A DNA stretch of 64,000 nt from Bryopsis sp. KO-2023 (lineage: Eukaryota; Chlorophyta; Ulvophyceae; Bryopsidales; Bryopsidaceae): NCBI GenBank assembly GCA_030272585.1, contig BSYQ01000004.1, positions 1,054,001-1,118,000 of the forward strand, written 5' to 3'. The notes beneath the pieces were generated by a model. That model ran no database searches. It saw nothing but the letters and a program-made list of their open reading frames with translations, and had not been told where the DNA came from. Shown here one piece after another: positions 22,169 to 33,789 of this stretch. Position numbers and translations under genes: made by a program. The first letter of the stretch is position 1. Each line of letters opens with the position of its first letter.

Positions 22169-22640
22169 CAAAGACACTTAAAGCTGCCCTCCAGCTCTGA
22201 TTCCCTCTTTGAGTTTTTGATTTCTCTTTTTGGGGGGTGGAGGTCGTGCCAATGTGGATCGTCGAAAATGTTGCTCTTTTCCTGTTGAGAGGAAAACACA
22301 TCACACGCCCTCAAAAGGGGACAATTAACACCAGTTGGATTGAGTTTCGAACCCCCCTGAAAACGACCCCCTTAGACTCTCTTGCGTTGCGAAAGGAGCC
22401 GAGCTGGTGAGGAAAAACGAACAACAGATCTGGAGCGACAACAAAAAAAGTCATTTCTAGCTGGGGAAGAATTCGAAATCCTCCAACTGACCGCACCAGA
22501 ATGAAGCAGCAGTCGGCATTCGACTGTTTTTTTGCTGGGAACTCGTCTCATTTTTGTTTGTTGAAAGGTTTCTCTTCCCATCCGATGAAACGATGAAAGC
22601 TCTTTCTATGTCCTAAGTAAATGACGGCTGAGTCTTCCGT
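22169..22640 (-). promoter_or_regulatory. 5' flank of the ARM/U-box gene, conserved in both copies
   Basis: 22310-22500 aligns with about 27960-28170 and 43075-43255, sharing a run of TTTCGAACCCCCCTGAAAAC type and the following purine-rich stretch. It probably contains the promoter and leader. No clear TATA box stands out. Confidence 0.4.
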
Positions 22641-22884
22641 GTTCATGTATGTTGAAATGACAGGTTGCAACCTCTTTGTAGAGGAGAAATCTTCACGTGA
22701 TCCTGGAGGTTAGGTGACCCCAGAGAGAAGTTAGGAGGCGAGACATTGTTTCGGTCAAGTGAAAAGGATAATCTGGAATGAGATTTGATCAATCGATGAT
22801 AACAATCAACCAGCATCCCCTCCCCACACTTGGTAGCTTGACTGCATGCATATGCATATTGGAGCTGGAAACCTGTGTGGTGGA

Positions 22885-23315
22885 CAGACATGGGCTGAGA
22901 CCCCTGTGCACAGGACAGGACAGAACAGACTGTCTGTTCTGTGCACAGGGTTTAACCTGTGCTGCACAGGTGCACAGACCTGCACAGCACAGCACAGACC
23001 GGGTCTGTGCAGGGTCTGTGCAGGGTCTGTGCAGGGTCTGTGCAGGTCTGTGCAGGTCTGTGCAAAGTCTGTGCAGGGTCTGTGCAGTTCTGTGCAGAGT
23101 CTGTGCGGATTCTGTGCAGAGTCTGTGCAGTTCTGTGCAGATTCTGTGCTGTGCTGTGCAGTCTGTGCGCCTGTGCAGCACAGATCTGACCCTGTGCACA
23201 TCTGTCCTGGATTTTCGAAAACAGGACAGGACAGCACAGGGTGCACAGAACCTGCACAGAACCCTGTCCTGTGCGGCGCACAGGACAGGGGTCTGTCCTG
23301 TGCAGCCCATGACTG
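22885..23315. mobile_element. non-autonomous hAT-type element built of CTGTGCAG repeats (431 bases)
   Basis: The ends are CAGACATGGGCTG and, inverted, CAGTCATGGGCTG (12 of 13 match). The flanks are a perfect 8-base duplication GTGGTGGA at 22877-22884 and 23316-23323. The interior is a tandem of TCTGTGCAG(GG) units in the middle, with inverted CTGCACAGA and ACAGGACAGG arms on each side. Long open frames occur on both strands here only because the repeat lacks stops. There is no transposase. Confidence 0.85.
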
Positions 23316-23381
23316 GTGGTGGAACATGACAATCCACAACAGCAATTTCAGAAAAAAAAAATGTGCAAAAAAAGGCCTTGA

Positions 23382-23854
23382 TGTAGCGAATCAGGGTTTC
23401 TGACAGCCCTGCAGTACGTCAGCAGGCTTGCTGACAGTCCTGCAGTACTTTAAGTAGGAGGCTGGCTGCCCTGAGGCAGCATACAGTCAGTCAGGGTGTG
23501 CTGGCAGTGAAGTCGTACGTGGACTACTGAGCTGGCAGCTAGAATGTTCTAGAAGGTCGCTCAGCACCACAGGAATGGCCGTGGGGCTGAGCTGGGCTCT
23601 GATTGAAAGGACTGCAAGGTCTGATGCCTTGCAGCAGTGATGCAGACTGATGTTACAGCCTATGATCAGTTAGGATCAAGGCTGCTAGGGTATTCTATAA
23701 GTTCTTGGGGTTTGAACGTTCTTGTAACCTTACTTTGGGATTGAACTCCCTTTGTCTCGCTTCCAAGTCGTCTATTCTTTCCCTCCAAGCCGCTCTAGGC
23801 TTGCAGTTCACAGCCAGCAGCCCACAATAGCGGTCTGCAGGCGGATTCACTACA
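23382..23854. mobile_element. solo LTR (473 bases)
   Basis: The ends TGTAGCGAATC and GATTCACTACA are inverted copies at 10 of 11 positions. The flanks are a perfect 5-base duplication CTTGA (23377-23381 and 23855-23859). A solo LTR arises by recombination between the two LTRs of an element. Orientation and internal family are unknown. The long inverted termini match the style of the other LTRs in the window. Confidence 0.8.
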
Positions 23855-23859
23855 CTTGA

Positions 23860-24639
23860 CAAATCACCTGCCCCACAACTTTCTGCCAAAGTGAAGCGTC
23901 ACTTAAGTGGGATCCACTGTCCACCTAATGGAAGGGCCAGCAAATGCTCATCAGTGCACTCCTAAAATAGAACTGTGATTCCTGAACAAAAATCTTTGTT
24001 ACGAGGTCCAAACAAAACCCACAATTCTTTGGGGGGTATTATTGATCAATATTCACCAAGGGAAATAATCAATTCCTTTCCAAGTCAATTTCTTCCCTCT
24101 TCTTTTTCTCATTACCTGTGGCAGCATAGGAAAAAATTCCTGCTTCTAGGTGCTAGTTTTTCCCCTCCAAAAAACTTTACTGTCTTTTTAGGCAATAAGA
24201 TTAGATCTTACGGACAAAGCAACCCCAAGAAAAAAGAAAACATAGTTATAACATCAATAGGTGGATAACTTTTTAGTTGGAGAATTATGATGAAATCAAG
24301 GCGTCCTAATTCAAAAGCCTGCTGAAGAAAACATAACAAGAGGTCAATTGTTGATTCGACTGCAACACCTTCATTTCGCTATTGGTATTGGTGAGGGATT
24401 AAACATGCTTTGCAAAAACTTTCCCCATAAACAAACAGCTCAATCACATTCCGAAAAGAAATGAAGTGCATCTCTTGCACATACACTTGGTCCACATTTT
24501 TGAGGTTTCTTCGACCAAAACCCCAGAGAGAAGAAAGCACGATCATCAAGATCAAAACACTATTACAGAAAGTTTAATTCACCCCCTAATTCACCCCCTA
24601 AACCCCTTAAAAAGGCCCCCATAATGCTTTTCCCAACTC
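23860..24639. other. no gene seen; aligns with 39250-39930
   Basis: This stretch is duplicated but has no supported exon. A short piece near 24440-24500 resembles 16600-16660, so it probably derives from the same ancestral flank as the space between the U-box and ankyrin genes. Confidence 0.4.
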
Positions 24640-25130
24640 ACACTTCACCACGCCACAAATGTCCTGATTCTACACAATATTTGATTAGCCCATGGTGGCT
24701 TGCACTTGTTTTTTGAATCATGTCGCTGAGGTCAGCCATAACGTCAGTGTCCCCATCCACCACCATCACTGGATTCTTAACCAGCTCATGGGGCAACAGA
24801 GGTACTGAGACATGTTCTCGAAAGAAAACCCCAAAAAATCTTTTTGGATCAAGAACTGTGCTCTTTTTTTTTTCCTTCACTGTGACTTTCCTATTGACCA
24901 AAACCAAAACCAAAACCCCCTTAAATTTCTTTGTCTCCACATTGATAGAAATATGGCGCGTGAGGGAATCAGATGGCATTTCAATGCAACCTTTGCATTC
25001 CATAGACTTCCAGAGATGGTGCTATTCCGAGAATGGAAGCCACACATCAAACTCGCATAGCCTGGAGTGCACTTTGGGCAGCTCCTCCCTACAAGCAAAA
25101 AAGGGATACAACCCAAATCATTTTCGGAGC
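24640..25130 (-). pseudogene. decayed U-box end of the ARM/U-box copy A
   Basis: A degenerate U-box reads L-V-K-N-P-V-M-V-V-D-G-D-T-D where the intact gene has L-M-E-D-P-V-M-A-V-D-G-Y-T-Y. The conserved C-C-P-I core and most E2-contact positions are lost. The preceding short exon (17599-17525 in the intact gene) is recognisable at about 25040-25110 but no longer open. It cannot make a working U-box. Confidence 0.75.
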
Positions 25131-25289
25131 AAAAAACAACCCAAATCAGCGCGACAATAACATCGACTTTGGCACAGCATCGTCCTAAGTGTTTTTTCAA
25201 GGTATTGGGTGTGTCATCTTGTTTGTTCTGCCTGTTGATTGACATCTACCTTTCGATCATTCCCAGCCGTCACCACTTGACTCTGGTTT

Positions 25290-26680
25290 GGATGGTCCAC
25301 GATTTCTCTTCTTGAACGTGTTGAGGTCCCAAATGATGCAACTGCCATCCGAGCTGCAGCTGACACATTCATCTTCGGTGCTCTCTTTCATTTTTATGCA
25401 GTTCATCGGCCCCCGATGGTCTGACATGGATGCCACCATGTCTTGATTTTTTTGCGACACTCTCCAGACCCTGACCAATCCCTCTTCGATATAATTTTTT
25501 CCCCATAGGCCGCCCTAGCTATTGATGTGACGGCTTTCAAAATGGGGGTTATGGATTGGAGAAGAGGTGCTTCCTGTTCTGGGGGCCGAATGCATGAATC
25601 TTACCTGTTCCAACAACAGTGTACCAAGAATCATCATTTTCTCTTTGGTTAAAATCATTCCACTACTACTTTAACAATAACATGATTCTTAATGATTTAT
25701 AAGAGAGAGAGAAAGTTCGTGTTAATCCACGAGTTGCCATGTTATTTTCACGGGTCCAGTGAAACACCAGCCATCTCTGCATCCATGAGAAATTGTTGAT
25801 AACATAATTTTGTTATCTTCAAATGCATGTCACCACTCCATAGATCCTTTTGATCATTCCCTACCTACATGCCATCACTCGATCCCCTCAAAATCCTGTT
25901 CCCGTCCTGAGACAACACCACCCAGTGGCATTCCAGATTGGGCACTTGAGGGTTTCAGCACTTCACGGCAAGAAGTTGCATGTCAGACTGTGATGTCACT
26001 GATTCCTGCTGTGGCACAGACCTTGCTGTATTGATAAGGGAAAGCCAAGTCGTTGATCTTGTCGGAATGACGCGCTCTGGAGAACCTCAGATGACATCCT
26101 GGCAAGTCAAATACAGAAATTCAGCGGTCGAACGTGAAACACCCACAAAAACCTCATATGAATCCTTGATTATTTCAACCTGGAACAAGTGGGCTCATGT
26201 CACTCAGTTGCGCAAAGTGGATAGTCAGCATGAGGGTTTTCCTTTACGTAATATTTGACAGTGAGTAGGGAAGGTTTCACGATGTTTCCCCTCGAGAAAT
26301 GACTCACTGGTGCTGCCGAAGGTTCTTGATTCTGTGGGTGTTGCACTTTTTTGTTCCAGCGAGCATGCACACCATATTCTTCTGTTCGCGCTTAAAAAAC
26401 CAAGGAAATGATGGCTCCTTCCACTTTCACGGAACTAGCTTCTCGTATTTTCTGCATGGCTTTTGCCTTTTGGCCTTTCTGGAGGTACTTTCAGAAGTCG
26501 AATGCTGCCATTCCCATCACCCACGAAGAGAGCCCCTGAGTCAGACATGCAGGATGCAGTGATGCCCAAAGGAACCGGGACCTTGGCCGGTCCGAGATTT
26601 TTGAACGATTCCATGTTGATGTCGACCTGTGGAGAAGAACAACATAAATAGATTGATGGATGGATGACCAGGTCTGTTAA
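25290..26680 (-). pseudogene. CFAP52: CFAP52/WDR16 pseudogene, copy A
   Basis: WD-repeat segments appear in the order known for CFAP52, a protein of ciliary doublet microtubules: LGITASCMSDSGALFVGDGN (about 26600-26490), Y-E-V-F-V-G-V-S (about 26150), SDKINDLAFPYQYSKVCATA (about 26065-26000), ECHWVVLSQDGNRILRGSSD (about 25935-25875), K-I-H-A-F-G-P-Q-N-R-K (about 25600), and VRVWRV, then DECVSCSSDGSCIIWDLNTF (about 25470-25310). A TGA stands where the family has Trp in the D-I-R-V-W-H motif, and a frameshift follows R-E-V-L-K; copy B shares both. The piece sits between ARM- and U-box-derived remnants. Confidence 0.8.
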
Positions 26681-26779
26681 AAAATATGTATTCCGTTTAA
26701 ATAAACAATGTCTTGTTTTTTTATACCTCAACATAATACGTTCGAACAAGGGGAAGAAAAGAGTCAATGCCATCCAGGA

Positions 26780-28180
26780 TTAACTGTTCAGGAGATACCG
26801 GTGTGCCAATGCTTGATCACGCGTCATCAAATTCCCCAAGATGCTGGCTATGCAATTTCGGTTCTCCAGGATTTCATCCAGGTTTTGGTCCATGTGCCGT
26901 CTTATCTGTGCTAGAGGATGCTCTTCCAGTGCATTGGTCGTTGAATCTGGGTGCCAAATGATCCAAAAACAAATTGAATCAACAAAGAGACAAAACAAAA
27001 AGCAAAAACCACACGGGCACAGCCCTGATTGGTTGCGGTTGCTTTGGTTTATGATTTTTTTTCCCTTCAGTTGCTGCTTTCTTGCATCTCTATTCCTTAT
27101 CTGTTGATATGTCTACCTGTTGCTAAATGTAAACCCAACATTCATTCATTCATTCATATCTGCCTGATAATGGTATGAAATCCACATCGAATTCAGCAGC
27201 GATTTCCCTTCTACTTCCAGGAAAACCCTCTTGAAAACACAAATTATAGAAAATGCAAGAAAATATGCTTTGTAGCACGGGCTCTTGGCCATATCTCACC
27301 TGGACAACTGGACGATTGTAGTTTTCAGAAGCTGTTGGAGGCATGCAGCATTCACATTTTCGCTTGTGTTAGACCTGAATCCAGACAGGCCAACAGATGG
27401 CCAGGCGGCACTCCCAAGATTCGAACCCATTGAACAACATTCTGTTCACAGCAATGGATGCTGTTTCACTGGAGCGGAGGTCTTTCAAACTTGATAGGGC
27501 CCAGAGGTGATGATTTCATCCCGGTACGAAGAAGTTTTTCTGGCAATGAGGAAGAGCCCCTTGGCAGTCGCCTTTCGAACTGTCTCCCAACCCAATTTCA
27601 GGGCACTTGTTGACTCCTTGATTCCACACTGGCAGCGTAGAAAGCCATCGTCCCAACATGGATTTCCAGAAAGTAAGGGACAACCCCCAGCATCGCCAGA
27701 TCACCTCGCTTCAGAATTTTAATCAACAAATCTGTCCCATGCTCAGCATCGAAAGAATCTCTCCAAACCAGGGCAGCGTTGAACAATGATATCAAATCTG
27801 CAGGCACAGTTGCCTGCCATCAGCGCTTCTTTTCAAGAATCCTTCATATTGCCTGCACTCCAGAAGCTTCCCCCATCAAGAGCCCTTTGTTATCCTGAGA
27901 CAATGACCATCCTGTCCTCAATATCCCACTGACATGGAGACCCCAGCAGGAAATTGGGCGACATGACGCTTTCAAACCCCCTTGAAAACGAGCCCCAAGT
28001 CTGTCTAGTTTTGCGGAAGGGAAAGAGCAAGTGACAAGAGACGAACACCCCGAAATCGAGACAAGCGACAGAAAGAGAGGTTCCTGATCGGTGAAGAATT
28101 TCAGTTTCGAGGATAAATCATCATATTTCCGTCCGCACCAGACCGATAATTGCATTCGCTGAGTCTTGTCTCTTGGCAGC
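26780..28180 (-). pseudogene. decayed armadillo part of the ARM/U-box copy A
   Basis: LISLFNAALVWRDSFDAEHG (about 27790) matches LISLFGSGLYWRGAFDAGNG of the intact gene. RNCIASILGNLMTRDQALAH (about 26850) matches its third exon. Frames are broken in several places and the ARM exons corresponding to about 19.4-17.7 kb are missing, replaced by CFAP52-like sequence. Confidence 0.75.
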
Positions 28181-28524
28181 AATACAATCGATCAAGCAGG
28201 TGGAGGAGTGGCGGCGGAGTACCCGATGTGACAATGGAAGGAAAAGGGGGGGGCCTGTAACATCAGCAAACAAGGAAACTAATGAAAGAGTAATAAACAA
28301 AATCACTCTCCATAGTCTACACACTTCAGCCAACCAGTTTTTTGACCAAACGCTTATGAAGTGGTGCAAGGAGATCTAAATCGGTTCATATATTCAGTTT
28401 CAAAAGAAAACTTAAAAAAAAAAAACTACTGTCGATTGTCTTTCGTTGGTTAGCTTTTATAAGCTTCAACAGGCTTTTCCTTTTTTTATTCTTACCTATT
28501 GGGGATAGGGGTGGGCCAAGAGAT

Positions 28525-31500
28525 TCAGATTCTCGACCTCCGCAGCAAAACTGCGTACGGGGTCGATTCTGCTCGAGAAGGCGGGGCTATTTCTTCTACA
28601 CGCGAATCATCATAATTAAACCTAAAGCATTGAAGAGGGTAACCATTAGAAAAAAAATCGGGTCAGCAGGTCGATTATTGTCACGTGTGCATGAATAAGA
28701 ACATCAATAAATGCTGACGTGTTTTGATTACCATTTCTGGCTTTGGGGATTAAGGACGCGAGCTGTGTAATGGCCACCTCCAAGACCGCCATGATGGTCT
28801 ATAAGTCCAGCAAGATGATAATGTGCCTCTTGCACCCCTATCTGCAAAATTTGAAAGACATTTTAGTCCTTTTCATAATTTTATTTATTTCTCTTTTTTT
28901 TATACCTTATATTGCAAACACCAAAAAAGAAAACATACCTGGCAACCAAAGTTCATCTGGTTTCTATGAAGTTGGATGGGATTCTTTTTCTTCTTCACCC
29001 CTCCTTTCACAGTGAATTGAAAGCGCTTCAGAATTATCACGAGAACTTCCGGGAACTTGGTGATCACAGTTCGTCGGTTGGCTTGGACATTCGTCATGCA
29101 AGCATCGCAGAACCATTCAACCCCCGTCTCGATCGTTCCACCAGCGCTTTTGGTGACACACTCCTTTGCACAACATAAAAGGTTCGGTTGCCTTTGATTG
29201 ATCGATTTCCGAATGCAACTAACCCCACCCCACCCCGAATACAGTTACGCTTTGGTGGGGCTGGGAGAAGAAATATGGACGGTCGACTCGCCAGAGGCCG
29301 AGAACGAGGGAGTAAATTCCATGGACGCCGTCTACTCTTTTAGATACGTCGACAGCAGTGGGGAGTTTGGCTGGGTCGGTGCGTTCGTTGTGAGATTGTC
29401 CCTGGCTCTTCCTAAAAAACGCGAGGAAACCCATCGATGATGGGATCGACATCACTTCCTCCACCCTCAGTTTGAGGAAGAAAAGGCCTACAATGGACAG
29501 GTCTTTGCAAAAGACCTTACCGCACTTTGAGGTGACCATTAAGAAAAAGAAATATGTTTGCATGTACTCAATTCTGCTTGTTGCTGCTCACAAATATTGT
29601 GCAGTGGGCTGAAAAATATCCTGTGTCTCTGGGTGTTGCATCGGATTTATACAAACCAGGAAGGCGGGTGTTTCGATTCGGGCACGAGGGAAAGATCTGC
29701 AGATAAACTTGATGCATCTACAGGTAGATATAATTGACCTTGGGGTGCATGTATGTATGATCTGCCCATATGCTTGAATGTTACGGTGGCAGCGCGGCTA
29801 TCCCATTTTATGTTTGTATTCTATTTCTATTTTTATTTTTTAATTATTTTTTTTTTTTTTTTTTTTGCTGCAAAAAAGCATGGCCACCATAGCCATGGTA
29901 GACTTTTGTCTTTGTCTTGTGACAAGAATCGAAGTATATGCAGTACAATCGGGGCTAGAGTGTTTGGGTGTGGTTGCGTTTTTTCAGGCAATATGAACCC
30001 AATAACCAGGGAGTTAATCGGCAGAAAAAAGAACTGAGCACACAGAATTTTCAAACAGAACGCTGAGTTGGAGCTCGCGAAACCACCTTCCTACCAGAAA
30101 CTCAGGTATTTCTTGTTTGTCGATTTATTGGCTTTATCTTTCCCTGCCCTGGGCCTACATAAAGGGATTTGACTGTGAAAAGCAAACCAAACAAGAGACC
30201 TGGAAAGGGAAGGTTAATGTTCAAATGTAGAAGCATCAGGCTGGGATTGTGAAGCAAATATCAAACTGAGAACCATAGTTTTCCTGTGGAGAGTGTGGTG
30301 ATTTTGTGTGTTTAATTTCCTCTATTTGCCACAAAACAACAATCCTGATGTTATTTCTTTAATTCTGCATTTCAAGCGCATTCCATCAGGCTGGATGCCA
30401 GGGTTGGCTCATATCCGCAAGAATATACATTCCAACCCCAAGACTGTGCTTTTTATAATTTCTTGGTGTTCGTTTTGATCAGGTGCTAGAAGGAGGCAGA
30501 TGCCAGCTCAATCGGTATCGTATTACTTCTCAACTGCAAATCTATAGTCCCCCGGGGGATTGTATTCGGGGGGCGGGGGAGTTCAGGAGAATAAAATCTT
30601 TTCGTATTGTTTGTTTATATGCTGGCACCTCAATTGTCGCGGTTCCCTTTCTTGGAAGATCCACCTCCAGCTGAGTAGAGTCCTCAAAAATGTGCCTCTC
30701 GTTGCCACATGTCGAACACGACAGCAACGTATGCGTCTCCATCTGGAAAATCTCATCGATGGGGCCCAACGCACGAGACCCACCAGAGAATCCCTCCTAC
30801 ACGTAAGTTTGCACGCTTAGTCGTTGGTAGAATAATCATCCATCGTCGTTCAATTCATATCGTAGGAACGATTCATACCCGCAACATCGACAAAATCGAT
30901 GCAAGGAACTCCGAGGCGTCCTCCTGCGTGCCTAACGCCCATCTGCTCTCCACGCGACCCAACTCCTCGCGAAGACCCTCGAGGCTCAGAACAGCCTTGT
31001 GGGCCCCAGACCACATACGCTTCAGCGCAGTGCCAAGAGCCCACGCGACTCGAGACGATGCCTGGGGATCACTTGATTGCGTTAATTTTTTATTTCGTAA
31101 CTATTATGATAGTATTTAAAAACTAGACGTTGATGACTTACCCTCTCGCCGTGAAAAAGGGAGATGAGCTCGGGAACCCCCGCAAGGAGCTGGAAGACCG
31201 AACTCTGGTAACATGTGTTACCCAGGTTGGCCAAGCCTGACGTCCCACACCCTGGTCCTAGCTCATAGGTATTTTGTTTCACCTATGTGTAAAAGTAAAT
31301 TTGGATGATCAGTAGGATCAAAGAGAAGTAATCCCGTTTTGAAAACAAAACCTAGCCATCGCCGATAGCCCATCGGCAACAGGTGAAAATATTCCACAAT
31401 GTAGTAGTACATTAAAGATTACATGGTTTGCTTTCCTATTTCACTTGCAGTGCATCACTGAATTTTGGATTGTAGGAAATTTTGTTGCTTTTTCTGAGTC

Positions 31501-33789
31501 GTGTTGTGGGGCTGAAAGATCCGCAACACAAGATAAACATACAAACAATCCTTTAGGGGAAATGTGAATTTAAGGAAGGGAAAACAAATCAATCCTTGCG
31601 TAGCGGAAGCTTAACTTCACAATGATTCATGATCAATAGTCTGACGTGGATCAAAATAAATCATTAGTCAGAACGAAGCTAGTTTTGCGTTCTTTCTGTG
31701 CGTTTTTGGTTTCAAAGCAGAAGAGAGCTCTGACCCTGGATGTTGTTTGAGCATTTTCCAAAAACAAAAAAAACGAGAACGCGAAATCCCGTTTGTCTGG
31801 AGTCTACGCCGGAATAATGATCGCAGAGGATCCTCGACGAAATCTCGAGAATGTTTTATGACGGTCCAAAGTTTTTCCACTACACCTGCCCAAAATATGG
31901 TGGGGTCGAGTTGTCTGACTGACTAACTAACCCCTTTAATTAAAAAAACATGTTTTTATGATTTTTCGATGCAAAAACCAACGCACGGCGGCCAGCTCTT
32001 TTTTTTTTCAGGAGCCTTTGTTCTGAGCTCTTTTGTTGGCGAACAGGAGTGAGCCAAAAAGGTTTTGGAGTGTGGCAAATTATTCCGGTCTCCAGAACAA
32101 CACGGGCGAGTTTTGCTGTCGCAACCTGATGCCCCTCAGCCACCAGCGGGTTGGGCGGGAAGGGGAAATGTGAGAGCTAGAAAGCGGTAGTTGGCGAGAC
32201 CTTGGTTTTGTTTTTTCTGTGTGATGACGTGAGTCAGTTTGGTTGCTCGCAGTTGCCCCCGATCGAAAAGCCACGTTGTGAGTCGAATGTGTGTGAAATT
32301 TATGATTTTTCCGAAAAAGTTGACAACGAGGAGTTGTGTACCAGCGAGGAACGTTGAAACGGTTGCAGAGTTCGTTGAAGTGTTGCTGCTGTTTTTTTAT
32401 TGGAGGTTTCCACGACGTTTCGAGGGCATATTCATGCTCCTCATTGTACCCAGGTTTGGGATTGATAAAGAAATTGTTAGATGGGTGGTAGTTGGGCGCA
32501 GCATTTTGTTAAATTTTCCAAGAAAAGTTTTGTTTTCCTGAATTCTTGAAGGAATGAAAATTCTGTCTATCATGACGAGGAAACGTGTCGGTCGATAGGG
32601 GTTACTGGGATTGGAAGAAAAGAACAAAATCTTTCCTTCTTGGTTGGGTTTGCGCACGTTTTCCAGTTCGCTACAGTTGCAGCAGATATCGTGGCTTGTT
32701 GCAGTGGTGTCGTGTTGTACTCCAATCCGATTTCACTTTTTGGAAGTTTCAATATTGCATTACTTACCGTCCCGTTTTTTGAGATTAACTCAGGAAATTG
32801 TTTTTTCAAGTTTGTTTGCGTTCCTTATGATCATAAGGAACGCAAAGGAACTTGAAAAAACAATATCATGATATTCAATCAATATTTTATTGCATTTCAT
32901 TGAGACGTACCGGAGCTGTGGGGATGTCGGACCCGCCTTCCTGATTCAGATCCTGATTCACAAAAGAAAAATTAATGAAACCAAGGACGTTAAAAATTGC
33001 GGATGAGATGCATCTACTTGATTTTGCAAACTAGTAAGTTGCAAGTTGAATTGTGGACACCAACGCACCCTTCTTTCTTTCTGAGAATGTTCGTGATTCT
33101 AAAGCACATTAGGTTGCATGGATGATTTCTTTTTTTTCAAAGAATGTATCCATACACTATTGTACTAGTCCCAGTACAGTAAGTCCCAAAACCAATTTCA
33201 ATTGCAGCAATTCCCACATCATATTCATTATTATTAGTATCGTGTACATTATATACACATAAGGTCTTCCTCCAGTCTCAGTATCGACCCTTCTTTTCGG
33301 CGAAACAACACACAGCCAACAATGTCCATACCGCTTGAACCGCCAAAGCTCTCGTGAGCCAAGACAAGACCCCACCCGGTAACTGACCGAACAAAACAAA
33401 ACACGTGCCTGGTGGCTGACCAAACGTACCCCGTCGCCGCTTAGCGAGAACCCAGTCCCCAGCCCACACAAAATAAAACAATCTACCCTACAATCCCAGT
33501 AAAACCCTCCACGCCCCATGCAAAAAGAAACAAACAGAGAGGAACATCACGTAGTCTAAGGGTTAACGAAATCGGACGGAAAATCACTGTTGTCGATAAC
33601 TACCATGCACTTGGAACGACTGTCAACCGATCCAACCATCGGATCCCCTCCACAGCATTCCAGAGACGTGGGAGATTCCTCCTCCCACGCCGTGGGAAAT
33701 TAGTTTTCAATGAACAGCTCTCACCTGCTGCGCGCGCCGCCGCCACCTCCGTCGTACTACAAATCCCACGACTCCCGCGACAATTAACC
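28525..33789 (-). CDS. membrane-anchored ubiquitin-specific protease, copy A
   Basis: Eleven exons close in frame: 33789-33725, 32952-32911, 32176-32104, 31885-31808, 31511-31459, 31282-31142, 31061-30879, 30796-30629, 29163-28939, 28841-28732 and 28621-28525 (about 410 residues). An upstream start exon, ending in phase 1, was not found. The first listed exon is a transmembrane helix (G-L-I-V-A-G-V-V-G-F-V-V) followed by an Arg cluster. The protease core has the Cys box SGLANLGNTCYQSSVFQLL, T-Q-E-D-A-S-E-F-L, a zinc-finger-like C-S-T-C and C-D-A-C pair, F-P-E-V-L-V-I-I-L-K-R-F, the His box G-L-G-G-G-H-Y-T-A and Y-D-D-S-R, so the triad is present. USPs cut ubiquitin from proteins; the helix places this one on a membrane. 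The core is short for the family. Confidence 0.8.
29223..30582. other. 1.36-kb insertion in a USP intron of copy A
   Basis: Copy B runs straight through at about 44312. The inserted piece holds a roughly 100-codon minus-strand open frame (about 29563-29220, with G-I-Y-S-L-V-L-G-L-W-R), a T18 tract at 29850 and a CCCCCGGGGG-type site near 30550. No terminal repeats or target duplication were found, so it could instead be a deletion in copy B. Confidence 0.5.
32797..32864. repeat. 68-base near-perfect palindrome
   Basis: Arms of 34 bases pair except at two positions, with no loop (centre TTATGATCATAA). It lies in an intron of USP copy A and is absent from the matching place in copy B. Confidence 0.85.

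Noticed and set aside
22789-23403. Long open frames on both strands rich in Cys, His, Gln and Thr
   Set aside because: They are translations of the CTGTGCAG repeat inside a hAT element, which lacks stops in several frames. There is no start context, splice site or family match.
28500-28530. TAGGGGTGGGC near the end of USP copy A as another hAT terminus
   Set aside because: No inverted partner or 8-base duplication was found nearby.
30850-31044. Minus-strand frame beginning M-G-S-W-H-C-A-E-A-Y
   Set aside because: It is a shadow of the true USP exon 31061-30879 in another frame, which holds the family motif T-Q-E-D-A-S-E-F-L.
32570-32809. Conserved open frame (I-L-K-L-P-K-S-E-I-G-L) in both duplication copies as a coding exon
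   Set aside because: It lies in an intron of the USP model, has no acceptor in the right phase, and the surrounding non-coding DNA is equally similar between copies.
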